64,000 bases of DNA, from positions 80,087-144,086 of the forward strand of contig DAHH01000015.1 of NCBI GenBank assembly GCA_002498385.1, written 5' to 3'. This document shows positions 35,391 to 44,892 of this stretch, piece by piece; the stretch's first letter is position 1; every line of letters begins with the position of its first letter. The notes beneath the pieces are model-generated. The model did not search any database. It had not been told where the DNA came from and saw only the letters and a list, made by a program, of their open reading frames with translations. The position numbers and the translations under genes are program-made. This stretch comes from Methanobacterium sp. UBA410 (GTDB taxonomy: Archaea > Methanobacteriota > Methanobacteria > Methanobacteriales > Methanobacteriaceae).

Positions 35391-36884
35391 TTAGTTCTCA
35401 GCTTCCCTGAGCTTTTTATCGCTCAATATCTTGTTTATTCCACTTAAAACAGCCTCAACACTGGCCATTATAATGTCCGGCTGGGTGCTTCTGGCGCTCA
35501 CTATACGGTCCCCGTTTCGAAGCTTAACAACCACATCAATAAGGGCATCTGTACCCCCCGTTATTGCATCCACATGGTACTCTTCAAGCTCTATATCCAC
35601 AACATCCTTCATGCTCTTTTTTACGGCCACAATTGCTGCATCAACCGGTCCAACACCCACACCTGCTTCAACTTTGTCCATATCATTTATTTTGAGCTTC
35701 ACAGATGCCGTTGGTGTGACCTTATTTCCAGCCACAGTTGTGAGCTCTTCAAGTTCAACTGGTTTTTCCGGGAGGATTCCCATGACGTCGTCTGCAATTG
35801 CCTGGAGGTCAATGTCGGTAACACATTTTCCCATATCTCCAAGGGATTTTATCCTGCCAAATATCTGGTTGAAGCGTTCATCGTCCACGCGAAGGTCCAT
35901 CTCCTTGATCTTCTCCCTCACAATGTGGGAGCCCACATGTTTTCCCAGGACAAACCTGCGCTTGTGACCCACAAGTTCTGGGGTTATAGGCTCATATGTT
36001 TCGGCTTTTTTCATCACACCGTCTGCATGTATTCCTGATTCATGTGCAAATGCATTTTCGCCAACTATTGGTTTGTTGGGCTGCAGGTACACACCTGTCA
36101 TCCTTGCAACGCTCTTTGACATTTGGTAGAGCATTCCAAGTTTTATCTTCGTTTCAACGTTGTAGAGGGAGTGGAGTGCCACTACAAGTTCTTCAAGGGA
36201 TGCGTTTCCTGCTCGTTCACCTATACCATTTATGGTGACATGTGCCTGAGCTGCACCGGCCTGGAGGCCTGAGAGGGTGTTTGCAACTGCAAGTCCGAAG
36301 TCATTGTGGCAGTGCACACTCACTGGTACCTTAAGTTCTGCAAGACCTCCATAAAATTTGTAAGAACTTTCTGGAGTTAGCATTCCAACTGTGTCACATG
36401 CACAGATCCTTTTGGCTCCAGCACCTATTCCTGCCTGGAATACTTCCTTTAAAAATTCAAATTCAGTTCTTGTTGAATCTTCTGCAGATAGTTCAACAGT
36501 TAAACCGTGATCAACAGCATACTGCGTACAGTCAACTGCAAACCTTTTTACATCTTCCCTTGTCTTGCGAAGTTTGTATTTTATGTGGAGATCCGATGTT
36601 GGAACAACCAGATGGACACTATCGACTCCACATTCAAGAGCCGCATCAATATCAACTTTAACAGCACGTGCAAAGCTGCATATTTCAGCATCAAGTCCTT
36701 CTGAAACTATATTTTTTATTCCCTGTCTTTCCCCCTCGGATGTTATGGCTGATCCTGCCTCTATAACATCAACTCCAAGTTCGTTGAGCTTTATTGCCAT
36801 TCTCAACTTTTGATCTGGGGTAAGGGAAACTCCAGGGGTTTGTTCTCCATCTCTAAGTGTTGTATCAAATATTTTAACGTCCAA
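35391..36884 (-). CDS. cimA: 2-isopropylmalate synthase / (R)-citramalate synthase family (LeuA/CimA)
   Basis: A 497-residue DRE-TIM metallolyase: KIFDTTLRDGEQTPGVSL at the start, CACDTVGMLTPE, HCHNDFGLAVANTL with metal His residues, NGIGERAGNASLEE, then linker and the C-terminal LeuA allosteric domain. LeuA condenses acetyl-CoA with 2-oxoisovalerate (leucine); CimA uses pyruvate (isoleucine in methanogens). Sequence alone does not separate them; I lean to CimA by recalled gene neighbourhood, weakly. It starts with TTG at 36884 behind GAGGGGAG. Two palindromes upstream probably control it. Confidence 0.85.
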   Translation of the reverse strand: MDVKIFDTTLRDGEQTPGVSLTPDQKLRMAIKLNELGVDVIEAGSAITSEGERQGIKNIVSEGLDAEICSFARAVKVDIDAALECGVDSVHLVVPTSDLHIKYKLRKTREDVKRFAVDCTQYAVDHGLTVELSAEDSTRTEFEFLKEVFQAGIGAGAKRICACDTVGMLTPESSYKFYGGLAELKVPVSVHCHNDFGLAVANTLSGLQAGAAQAHVTINGIGERAGNASLEELVVALHSLYNVETKIKLGMLYQMSKSVARMTGVYLQPNKPIVGENAFAHESGIHADGVMKKAETYEPITPELVGHKRRFVLGKHVGSHIVREKIKEMDLRVDDERFNQIFGRIKSLGDMGKCVTDIDLQAIADDVMGILPEKPVELEELTTVAGNKVTPTASVKLKINDMDKVEAGVGVGPVDAAIVAVKKSMKDVVDIELEEYHVDAITGGTDALIDVVVKLRNGDRIVSARSTQPDIIMASVEAVLSGINKILSDKKLREAEN

Positions 36885-36971
36885 CAGGCTCCCCTCTACT
36901 TATTTTTTTCCATTGAGAAATATTTTTTTTATTGAAGTAGATATCTCATGTGATGTAACATTATATCCGAA

Positions 36972-37022
36972 TGTATCCTATCTGATATAATAATCATACC
37001 CCACTGTATCTTATCTGATACA
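36972..37022 (-). promoter_or_regulatory. Pair of palindromic operators upstream of leuA/cimA
   Basis: Copy 2 (37005-37022) reads TGTATC-TTATCT-GATACA, a perfect 6-6-6 palindrome; copy 1 (36972-36989) is TGTATC-CTATCT-GATATA, one mismatch in the right arm. Centres are 33 bp apart, about three helical turns, so both face the same side of DNA. They sit 88-138 bp upstream of the TTG start, next to TATA-like sequence, as expected for a dimeric repressor or activator sensing branched-chain amino acids. The regulator is not identified. Confidence 0.65.
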
Positions 37023-37100
37023 ATCTAACTTGTACTTGAATCCTCTTTTATGAATCATTTTTTCATTTATTTACAGGAATTACCTTTCATATGACTTCTT

Positions 37101-38153
37101 TTAGTCTTTTAGGGCCTTCTGCTTTTTTTCAAGTACTGATACCACCCGTGTTAAACTTCTGTGCATTCTTATATGGTACTGTTCTATTATTTCAAAGTTT
37201 GTAAGTGCAACCAAGTTTTGAATGTCCATGTAATGTGGAGTTGCCATGCAGATACGACCGTCATCCTTTATTAAATCTTCCATTGCAATCAAAGCCTGAC
37301 TATAAAGTGTTTCACTTTTTTCTCCACCAGTTGATGCTGAAATACCATAAGGTGGATCTGTTACAATGGCATCAACCCTGTAAGGGAGTTTTATACGCCT
37401 TGCATCTGACTGAAATATCTCATGGTTTTTGATGCCGCAGTACTCAAGGTTCTTTATTGTACCCTGAACCATCCTTGAATCCATATCTGAACCAACAACA
37501 TCTGTTCCAATGAGCCCTGCCTCTATAAGTATGCCTCCTGTTCCACAAAAGGGATCAAGTACTTTATCCCCCCTTTTCACACGGGTGAGGTTCACCATGC
37601 ACCTTGCAAGTTTGGGGCTCATGGACCCCGGATAAAAGAATGGCCTTTTATGGGGTTTCAAGTCGTAAAAATGCTTTTTCGCCACTTTAAACAGCCTTTC
37701 ACAGACAAAAACCTTCCCATTAAGGAAAATCAGCCTCAAAAAAGTGGATGGATCCTCGAGGTTCACGCTCACTCCCGGAGAAACCATTCCATTTATTATG
37801 CCACCTATCTCCCGTTCAAGGCCTGTGGTGCTGAACTTATCTTCCTTGTTCATTTTTTTAACTCTTACAACATAATCCTTGGTTATAAATTCATTCCATG
37901 GATATTCCTTGATTTTAGAAATCAAACCTTGCATATCTGTTTTAAGGAGGATTCTGCAAACCTCATGCACATGTGAAAGCCTTTTTCCAATGGTTTCAAT
38001 GGACTTTAAATATTCATCAGGGATTTCAATGATCAACACACCATTGGATTCCTGTTTCATATCAAATGGTATACTTTCAGCAGTTAATACAGATTTTACT
38101 TCTGCCTTTGGAAGTGTGGGGTGTTCCTTGGACAGGGTGAAGATTATTTCCAT
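37101..38153 (-). CDS. trmG10: tRNA (guanine(10)-N2)-dimethyltransferase (archaeal Trm11 / Trm-G10)
   Basis: 350 residues: an N-terminal THUMP domain (through about residue 150), then a Rossmann methyltransferase with SMSPKLARCMVNLTRVKRGDKVLDPFCGTGG (motif I) and VTDPPYGIS (catalytic motif IV, DPPY, for amino-group methylation). This matches the archaeal enzyme that dimethylates G10 of tRNA. Its ATG overlaps the end of the reductase gene upstream by 10 nt, so the two are transcribed together. Intact. Confidence 0.92.
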   Translation of the reverse strand: MEIIFTLSKEHPTLPKAEVKSVLTAESIPFDMKQESNGVLIIEIPDEYLKSIETIGKRLSHVHEVCRILLKTDMQGLISKIKEYPWNEFITKDYVVRVKKMNKEDKFSTTGLEREIGGIINGMVSPGVSVNLEDPSTFLRLIFLNGKVFVCERLFKVAKKHFYDLKPHKRPFFYPGSMSPKLARCMVNLTRVKRGDKVLDPFCGTGGILIEAGLIGTDVVGSDMDSRMVQGTIKNLEYCGIKNHEIFQSDARRIKLPYRVDAIVTDPPYGISASTGGEKSETLYSQALIAMEDLIKDDGRICMATPHYMDIQNLVALTNFEIIEQYHIRMHRSLTRVVSVLEKKQKALKD

Positions 38154-39319
38154 AGATTTGATATCCTCCTCGTCAGTATTCCAGGTAAAATTGAGAAAAG
38201 AAGGCCACTTTTAAGCATCTGTTTTATGAGGGGTGACTGGGTATCCATATCTCCGTACTTGGAGATCATGGCTTCAGCATTGCCTTCCTTAAGTTTCAGG
38301 AACATCTTATCCAGTTCCACATTGCTCATTGATTCAAAGATTTTTCTAACTTCGATCTGCATTCTGAGCTCTCTTTTATATTCTTTTGCATAACTGCCTT
38401 CATAATTATGGAGTAAACTAATATCTCCTTCGTGGAGTGCATTTGATGTAGCAGCAGCAGCTATTCTCGCACATTTAAATCCCATTATAAGGCCTCCACC
38501 AGTTGTTGGTTTTACCTGGGATGCTGCATCACCCAGAAGAAGGGCCCTATCCTTTAATATCACCTTTTTTGGATCATAAACAGGTATGAGTCCATGATAC
38601 TTTTTTACAACTGAAGCATTCTTGAACTTTTCATCTCGAGCCAGAAATCCATTTAAAATTCCTGTAAGTTCCCTGTAGCTTGCACTGCCAAAAAGACCTA
38701 TCCTGGCAGCTGAGTCTGAAACTGGGATTATCCATATGAATCCTGGAGATATTCTTGAATCAACGTAAAGGTGTACATAGTCGCTTTCAAGAACGCTTGA
38801 TTCCATATTTACAAGGTACTGAGCAGCCTGAACAGTTTTTGATGGAGGGTTAAACTCACCGGATACAAAAGACGAACAACCATCAGCCCCAACTATCACC
38901 CTGTTGCAGATATTTGTTTCATGATTTTTAATGCGAATGTTTCCTGTTTTAGGATCAACACCAACAACTTTATGGTTTAAGAGCAGTTCTGCCCCATTCT
39001 CAACTGCAAGTTCCGCCAAAAACTTATCGTAACTCATTCTATCAAGTACATATGCCTCTGGCTTTTTTTTAGCAACAGAAAGTACTTCACCTGAAGGAGC
39101 ATGTAAATGTGCTCCACAAACCCTGTTTAATATGAATTCATCAGATATCACGTTTAATTTCTTTATCTTCTTACCCACAAGTCCTGCACATTGAAGTGGA
39201 ACGCCTACTGCCCTCTTTCGCTCCATCAAACCGACCTTAAAGCCTTCTTCTGCCATATACCTCGCGAAAGTTGATCCTACAGGTCCTGCACCCACCACTG
39301 CAATGTCGTAATTGTTCAT
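38144..39319 (-). CDS. Geranylgeranyl reductase family FAD protein
   Basis: A 391-residue flavoprotein: YDIAVVGAGPVGSTFARYMAE (FAD dinucleotide fold), PLQCAGLVG (family PxxxCxG motif near residue 40), RVIVGADGCSSFV, and ALLLGDAASQVKPTTGGGL (second FAD motif). The family saturates prenyl chains; archaeal members reduce digeranylgeranyl-glycerophospholipids to make phytanyl membrane lipids. Methanogens carry several paralogs, so the exact substrate of this one is open. It overlaps trmG10. The C-terminus is normal for the family. Confidence 0.87.
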   Translation of the reverse strand: MNNYDIAVVGAGPVGSTFARYMAEEGFKVGLMERKRAVGVPLQCAGLVGKKIKKLNVISDEFILNRVCGAHLHAPSGEVLSVAKKKPEAYVLDRMSYDKFLAELAVENGAELLLNHKVVGVDPKTGNIRIKNHETNICNRVIVGADGCSSFVSGEFNPPSKTVQAAQYLVNMESSVLESDYVHLYVDSRISPGFIWIIPVSDSAARIGLFGSASYRELTGILNGFLARDEKFKNASVVKKYHGLIPVYDPKKVILKDRALLLGDAASQVKPTTGGGLIMGFKCARIAAAATSNALHEGDISLLHNYEGSYAKEYKRELRMQIEVRKIFESMSNVELDKMFLKLKEGNAEAMISKYGDMDTQSPLIKQMLKSGLLFSILPGILTRRISNLWK

Positions 39320-39520
39320 AACACCTACCCTGATTTTTTTTGTTTAAAAGTTAATAATCATTTGATACTATTTTGAATACTTTAGTTTCATGTTAAAATC
39401 TGTTGTAAAGTCATTAGAATAGTTTTTAAGTATTAACAATATAAAATTAAGCTATTTAACATAGGGTGTTTGATCTAAAAAAGCAACCACAAGTAAATTT
39501 AATTGTATTTACGTGTGTAG

Positions 39521-40126
39521 TTACCTTCTAAATTTCTTTTCATATTCTTCCTTTATAGATCCCCTTTGCAGCCTCTCATTGGGCCTACGATCTTTAAACA
39601 CAACCTCATCCCCTTCTATCAACCTGTTTAGCATGTCCTCAACCTTTCCAGGGTCAGGAATGTTTTCAAGGATCAAGGTTGTGCCCTCGTGTCCCCCAAA
39701 TATCTCAATATCCCCAGAACGTAAAATTCGTTCTGCAAGACTTTGAGATACTGAAATATCCTGAATCTTATTGTAATGCATGTAAACCCTTTCTTTCCGT
39801 ATCAATCCCCTCTTGACCATTACCCTGCGGTCCGTTAGTATGTAAAGAATGGCTCTCCACGATAGAACATCCCAGATAATCCATAAAAGCAGGACCAGTA
39901 TAATGAGAAGGAACAGAACTGTTACAGCCTCAACAAGGGGTACCTGAACAAAGTTCACGAGGTAGCTCTGCAGAGATGCCGCTGCACTCACAATTGGTCC
40001 GAAAAAGTGCAAAAGCAGGATGAGGATCACAAGCTTGATGAACATGGACTTCATGTTTATTACAAGTTTGGGTCTTGTCTCATACAGAACCCTTTCGCCG
40101 GGATGCGTTACATTTTTTCTCATCAT
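39521..40126 (-). CDS. PH-domain (DUF304/bPH2) membrane protein
   Basis: 201 residues: a short N-terminal strand (HPGERVLYETRPKLVI), two hydrophobic segments (about 28-52 and 62-88), then a bacterial-type pleckstrin homology domain (YILTDRRVMVKRGLIRKERVYMHYNKIQDISV) with the DIEIFGGHEG loop. Proteins of this layout occur in pairs in bacteria and archaea; function is unknown. It is divergent from UPF0280 with 65 bp between starts. Confidence 0.82.
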   Translation of the reverse strand: MMRKNVTHPGERVLYETRPKLVINMKSMFIKLVILILLLHFFGPIVSAAASLQSYLVNFVQVPLVEAVTVLFLLIILVLLLWIIWDVLSWRAILYILTDRRVMVKRGLIRKERVYMHYNKIQDISVSQSLAERILRSGDIEIFGGHEGTTLILENIPDPGKVEDMLNRLIEGDEVVFKDRRPNERLQRGSIKEEYEKKFRR

Positions 40127-40191
40127 TTTATCATATTAACCCATCTTTTATCTAAATACTTTATGTATCAGATGCAAATATAAACAATTTG

Positions 40192-40929
40192 ATGAAAGCC
40201 AAGATCTCAACCGAACACATCCAGATCGAAGAAACAAATCTGGTGCTCAAAACCGATCTGGAAAGGCACAACCTTCCCAACTTTGTACTGAAACAGCGAA
40301 TGGAACTTAAAAGTTACATAAGAGTACACCCTGAATTTTTAACCAGCCTTGAACCAGTTCTTGTTGATAAGGGGCCCCTAGTTGTGAGCATGATGGCAAG
40401 GGCCGGTAGAAAAGCAGAAGTCGGTCCAATGGCAGCTGTTGCAGGCACCATATCCCAGCTTTCAATGGGCTTCATGGTTAAAAATGGTGCAAAGTACGTT
40501 GTTGTGGATAACGGGGGGGACATTGCAGTTAAAACTAATAGAGATGTGGTTATAGGCCTTTATGCTGGAGAATCATCCCTTTCAGGAGAAGTGGGTTTTA
40601 AGATAAAACGCGAAAAAACGCCCATGGGAATATGCACCTCTTCAGGCACTGTAGGTCACTCCATAAGCTTTGGAAGGGCAGACTCGGTTACAGTTTTTGC
40701 AGATGAAGCAAGCACCGCAGATGCACTTGCAACATCCATTGCAAACAGTGCAAGGGGCAATTTAGATAGAGATGCAGTGCAGAACTGTCTTGAAAGGGCA
40801 GAAGACTTCAAAGAGCACTTCCGCGGCGTTATGGCTGTTGTTGGGGAGTCTGCGGGCACAGTTGGTAAGATTCCAAAGCTCGTGCAGACGGACAGGAAAG
40901 TTGTGCTTGGAGATCTGTTTGATGTTTGA
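40192..40929 (+). CDS. UPF0280 family protein (ApbE-like fold)
   Basis: 245 residues: KAEVGPMAAVAGTISQL, YVVVDNGGDIAVK and TADALATSIAN resemble the flavin-transferase ApbE motifs (DxGG and a C-terminal TADALAT-like element). UPF0280 is common in methanogens and of unknown function; an FMN-transfer or FMN-binding role is inferred from the fold. ATG at 40192 has no Shine-Dalgarno, and a TATA-like CTTTATGTAT (40159-40168) is centred about 28 bp upstream, so the mRNA is probably leaderless. Confidence 0.82.
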   Translation: MKAKISTEHIQIEETNLVLKTDLERHNLPNFVLKQRMELKSYIRVHPEFLTSLEPVLVDKGPLVVSMMARAGRKAEVGPMAAVAGTISQLSMGFMVKNGAKYVVVDNGGDIAVKTNRDVVIGLYAGESSLSGEVGFKIKREKTPMGICTSSGTVGHSISFGRADSVTVFADEASTADALATSIANSARGNLDRDAVQNCLERAEDFKEHFRGVMAVVGESAGTVGKIPKLVQTDRKVVLGDLFDV

Positions 40930-41579
40930 GCATCCTATTTTATTTTGAAGGGGTTTTCCAACTTTCAAGTCGTTTTCAGTCAACAGACACATAAAAGGTA
41001 ATATTTTAAAATTTTTATTGTATTCTGCTCTGTTTTTCCTAAATTGAAAATAAATTGTAGGTTCTCATCTGAACTTGATAGTTTCTTCAATTCTTTGTTA
41101 ATAGGTATTGTAAACCTTTTCATTTGAATTTTATCCAAGATAAAGATTGAAGTTAAATATTTAATTATTCTAACTTTTTAATAAGAAAAATTTATTTAAT
41201 AATAATTTAGGGGAGGTTGGATTTTTTTAAGATAGTGTGCTACTCGTTAGTATTTTGTTAGAATTTAAGATTCATTTGTTTAATTCGGGGTTTACTTCCA
41301 AAAAAAAATTCCATTTTAAACTTGGAAATTTATTTTGTTACAGTAAAACGCAAAGAATATTTATTAAAAAGACTTATAAGTTTAATAAAATCATTACAAC
41401 TTAACCTAATGGATAAAACAGGTTAAAAAAATCATTCTATCTTAAAAGTTTGAAACAGAGAAAAGAGGTTTTTATCTTAAATCTGTTCAATGTTAAACCG
41501 TACACATTGAACTTCCCTTCCTTTTATTTTCATCTACTCAAACTTCAATGAGTTTAACTTCATTTTTTTTAACCAACCC
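40930..41579. other. 650-bp spacer between convergent genes, nothing recognised
   Basis: AT-rich with several T runs that may end both converging transcripts. A 47-codon minus-strand frame (40980-41123, MKRFTIPINKELKKLSS...) lacks a clear ribosome-binding site and is not called. No repeat, RNA fold or promoter stood out. Confidence 0.5.
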
Positions 41580-42203
41580 TCAAACCCCAGCAGTCACAAT
41601 GAACGCATGTTTTCCATCTAATTTTTCCCACTCAATATCCTTAAAACCTGTTTCAGTTAGAAGGCTGCAGATTTCTGATTCTGAGTAAATTCTAAAGTCT
41701 CCACCGCCGTTGAAGTGTATGAACGTGTTCATCAGCTGCCTTAATGGTGTTGACTGCCATGGGTCGGCCATTACAAGTTTTCCACCGCTTTTAAGGACCC
41801 TGTTCATCTCATTCAGGACCTTCTCTGGATTGGGGTAGTGGTGAAACGAGTTCAGACAGAGTAAAGCTTCAAAGGATTCATCATCCCATGGAAGTTTCTC
41901 TGAATCGCCGAGCCTCAAATCCACGTTTCCTCCAAGATTTTTCCTTGCAATACCGAGCATCTTCGATGAGATGTCAAGACCTGAAAATTTAACTCCTTCC
42001 CTGTATATGCAGGAGAGAACTTCCCCTGTACCGCATCCAACATCCAAAAGTGATGAGTAGTTCAGGGTGTTCAACTTCTTGATCACTCCATTGTAGAGTG
42101 CACTGGAATGTTTTCCATCGTGGGTTTTGTAGTAGTTATCTGCCTCTTCATCAAAGTTCTTCCGTGAAATATTTTTGTAATCATCTGAATTCTTTCTAAA
42201 CAC
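41580..42203 (-). CDS. Class I SAM-dependent methyltransferase (UbiE/type 11 family)
   Basis: 207 residues: SLLDVGCGTGEVLSCI (motif I), KFSGLDISSKMLGIARKNL (motif II), DESFEALLCLNSFHHYPNPEKVLNEMNRVL (post-motif II region) and GGKLVMADPW. This is the Methyltransf_11 pattern used on small molecules. The substrate is unknown. An N-terminal FDEEADNYYKTHDGKH segment resembles methanogen methyltransferases acting on metalloid or quinone-like substrates, but that is weak. It stands alone between spacers. Confidence 0.82.
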   Translation of the reverse strand: MFRKNSDDYKNISRKNFDEEADNYYKTHDGKHSSALYNGVIKKLNTLNYSSLLDVGCGTGEVLSCIYREGVKFSGLDISSKMLGIARKNLGGNVDLRLGDSEKLPWDDESFEALLCLNSFHHYPNPEKVLNEMNRVLKSGGKLVMADPWQSTPLRQLMNTFIHFNGGGDFRIYSESEICSLLTETGFKDIEWEKLDGKHAFIVTAGV

Positions 42204-42392
42204 AGTATCGCCTTTTTTCTAAAGAACAGCATTAATTGATTTTTAATTTTGATTGGCATTGAGATTCAATAGTTAGTCAAATTTTTAATTGATTTTAATT
42301 GATTTTTTTAAGATTCAATTACAGTTGATCAACTTAAAACAGCATTTTTTATATCCCAATGTAAATTTAAAATGTTTAAAGCCCACTGAACT

Positions 42393-43634
42393 TTAAAGCC
42401 CACTAAACGGCATGACATCAACGTAACTTCCTTCTTCTATGATCTCAACGTTTTTTGGGATTTCAATGAATCCATCTGCCTGTGCAAGGGCGGCTATTGC
42501 ACCGGAGTCCTTGAGTATTGGGGTGGCTCTTTCTCCCTCAACCTTCACAAGGGCATAGTGAAGTCTTCCCCTTGCTGAATGGTATCTTCTTGAAATTTTA
42601 AAGGTTTTAACATTGGTCTGTTTATCATGAGCAACTGAGGCTATTTTCTTTAGGAAAGGTGCCACAAAAACCTGGAATATTACAAGGGCCGAAACAGGAT
42701 AACCTGGAAGTCCGAATATGATCTTCTTCCTATCTCCATCTGGTATCAACCCAATTAATGTAGGTTTTCCAGGTTTTACAGCTATTCCATGGACAATAAC
42801 CTCTCCAATCTCATCCAGAACCGTTCTCAGCACGTCACCGGTTCCTGCAGAAGTTCCTCCAGATGTTATGATTATATCTGCATCTTTAAATTCGTTTATT
42901 TTATTTTTCAAGGATTTATAGTCATCTTTAACTATTTCGGAGTGGAGAGCGATGCACCCACAGGATTCAACAGCGCTCGATATGGTCTGGGAGTTTATGT
43001 CGTACACCTTACCGTAGCTGAGTTTTTCATCGGGTTTTATCACCTCGTTTCCAGTTGATACAACTGCAACCTGGGGTTTTTTAAAAACAGGCACTTTCTT
43101 CATTCCAACTGCACTTAGAACTCCTATTTTGTCTGATGTGATCCTGGTTCCCTTAGAAAGCAGGAGGTCGCCTTTTTTTACATCAGAACCTTCAAGCGCT
43201 ATGTTTTCCCCCATTGCAACGCTTTCATAAATAAGGATGTTTTCAGTGTTTTCTCCGGATTTTCTTTCGGTAACCTCAACCATGACAACCCCCTCAGCGC
43301 CCTCAGGCAGGGATGCGCCCGTTGAAACTTCCACACAGGTTCCCTTTTCAACGTTCTTCTGTGGAACGTCTCCTGCCCTCACAACTTCCAGAAGCTCCAG
43401 CTTTACAGGATTTGCTTCGGAAGCCTTGAAGGTGTCCTCTGATATTACTGCATACCCATCCATTGATGCCCTGCTGAAAGGTGGGAGGTTGATGCTTGCG
43501 TAAATATCTTTTGCAAGCATCCTTCCACTGGCCTTCTCTATTGATACCTTTTCAACCTTCCTTTGAAAGGGAAGGTTTTCAATGATTTTTACAACCTCTT
43601 CTGGTTCCATTGTGTTTAAAAATACTTTTCCCAT
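42393..43634 (-). CDS. moeA: Molybdopterin molybdenumtransferase
   Basis: MoeA inserts molybdenum or tungsten into adenylated molybdopterin, the cofactor of formylmethanofuran dehydrogenase and formate dehydrogenase in methanogens. The 413 residues cover all domains: ASINLPPFSRASMDGYAV (domain II/III), GVMVEVTE, VAVVSTGNEVI and IITSGGTSAGTGD (the MoCF active-site loop), FGLPGYPVSALV, and the C-terminal domain IV. The start ATG at 43634 could equally be the Met-15 downstream; both are in frame. Intact and monocistronic. Confidence 0.93.
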   Translation of the reverse strand: MGKVFLNTMEPEEVVKIIENLPFQRKVEKVSIEKASGRMLAKDIYASINLPPFSRASMDGYAVISEDTFKASEANPVKLELLEVVRAGDVPQKNVEKGTCVEVSTGASLPEGAEGVVMVEVTERKSGENTENILIYESVAMGENIALEGSDVKKGDLLLSKGTRITSDKIGVLSAVGMKKVPVFKKPQVAVVSTGNEVIKPDEKLSYGKVYDINSQTISSAVESCGCIALHSEIVKDDYKSLKNKINEFKDADIIITSGGTSAGTGDVLRTVLDEIGEVIVHGIAVKPGKPTLIGLIPDGDRKKIIFGLPGYPVSALVIFQVFVAPFLKKIASVAHDKQTNVKTFKISRRYHSARGRLHYALVKVEGERATPILKDSGAIAALAQADGFIEIPKNVEIIEEGSYVDVMPFSGL

Positions 43635-43907
43635 GTTACCACTTTGAATTTAACTGTGAATGAACTGATGTACCAAGTTCATGAATGTAAACTTTATTGC
43701 ACATCGTCGTTATTATAACGTCATTTATTAATGTAGATTTTTGTAATGTAAATTTTTGTGTTAACTGCTTTTAGGATCCAAAAGATCTTTAAGGGTTCAA
43801 TTCTTTCGTTGAAAATTTTTATGGATGATGTCTTTATGGATGATGTCAATGCAAAAAAACATAATAGTGAAGGTCATCTTATATTATACTGTGGTTGGGA
43901 GTTGGAC

Positions 43908-44115
43908 ATGAAACCAAAACCTGAAAGAAGTAGGGGTGTATGTCACCATCGCTGCCGGTATGGGATGGTTACTGTTTTTAGCACTTTGGCTTTTCTTTTA
44001 CGCCGAAAGTTACAGTTTAATTCAGAACTTCGGCATTTTTCTGGCATCACTTGTACTGGTTGGGGCTGTAATTATTCTTTTATGGGTCCCGTGGTCCATG
44101 AAACATGAAGAGTGA
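43908..44115 (+). pseudogene. Small two-helix membrane protein with one extra base
   Basis: ATG at 43908 (GGAG about 10 nt upstream) starts MKPKP; removing one base near 43921-43926 gives KEVGVYVTIAAGMGWLLFLA, then LWLFFYAESYS, then FGIFLASLVLVGAVIILLW and the end VPWSMKHEE at 44115, a coherent 68-residue protein with two membrane helices. Unshifted, the reading frame loses all hydrophobic character. It looks like a conserved small methanogen membrane protein, but I do not know its family. A single break could be a sequencing error. Confidence 0.55.
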
Positions 44116-44486
44116 ACTCAACTGGGATCAAACCACAAAATCAGCTTATTAAGGTGTATACTGAAGTAATTGAAAGTTGAAGGTTTAGTAACAAGGTGGT
44201 AAAAAAGGGAAAATTTCATATATCCCCTTTAGTTAAAATACTTGTTTTTATATACATCAAAAGCCTATATAGATAAGAAGATTCCTATCAAAACAAGATA
44301 TTTTATTTAAACTTTGATTAGATGGCTCCATTATTTATAGTATTTGAGCTGATTGTGCTGAACTTTGATTGAGCCAAGGTAGATTTAGACAATAAAATAG
44401 ATTAAATAATAAAAATCATGATAAAAAATCTTTTACTTATGATCCAACTTAAAGATCAGAGTAATTTTTAAAAAGGAGGAGAGTAT
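44116..44486 (+). promoter_or_regulatory. Spacer and probable promoter of the aIF1A cluster
   Basis: 370 bp without a gene. TATA-like elements TTTATATACAT (near 44248) and CCTATATAGAT (near 44263) would give a long leader for aIF1A; a strong AAAAGGAGGAGAG stands just before its TTG at 44487. An A/T-only stretch around 44395-44420 is featureless. Confidence 0.4.
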
Positions 44487-44792
44487 TTGAGAAGAGGACA
44501 TAATCAAAGAACTCAAGGAGTAAGAAGGGTAAGATCCCCTAGGAGGGGAGAGATACCTGGAGTGGTTGAGCAGATACTGGGACATGGTAAACTGAAGGTT
44601 AGATGTGCAGACGGTAAAATAAGGCTCACAAGGATTCCCGGTAAAATGAAAAAACGGATCTGGATCAGGGAAGGAGATGTGGTCCTTGTAAAACCCTGGG
44701 AATTCCAGAGCGATGAGAAAGCCGATGCCATATGGAGATACACAAGAACTGAAGCCAACTGGCTTGAGAGAAGAGGCTACCTGAAACTCTGA
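44487..44792 (+). CDS. eif1A: Translation initiation factor aIF1A
   Basis: aIF1A binds the small-subunit A site and helps select the start codon. The 101 residues have the basic N-terminal tail, the OB fold (GVVEQILGHGKLKVRCADGKIRLTRIPGKMKKRIWI) and the DVVLVKPW strand typical of eIF1A. It starts with TTG behind GGAGGAG. First gene of the conserved translation, ribosome-biogenesis and topoisomerase VI cluster. Confidence 0.95.
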   Translation: MRRGHNQRTQGVRRVRSPRRGEIPGVVEQILGHGKLKVRCADGKIRLTRIPGKMKKRIWIREGDVVLVKPWEFQSDEKADAIWRYTRTEANWLERRGYLKL

Positions 44793-44892
44793 TCTTTAAA
44801 AGGAATTGATTTAACTCAGTTGTTAATTAAAATACTATTTTAGAACTTAATTCTGATCATAACCATGGTCATCAGTTAATTGAGGAGTGTTC

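Noticed and set aside
40980..41123. 47-codon minus-strand frame (MKRFTIPINKELKK...) in the 650-bp spacer after UPF0280
   Set aside because: Only a weak GGAT before the ATG, no family resemblance, ends abruptly. Could be real but cannot be supported.
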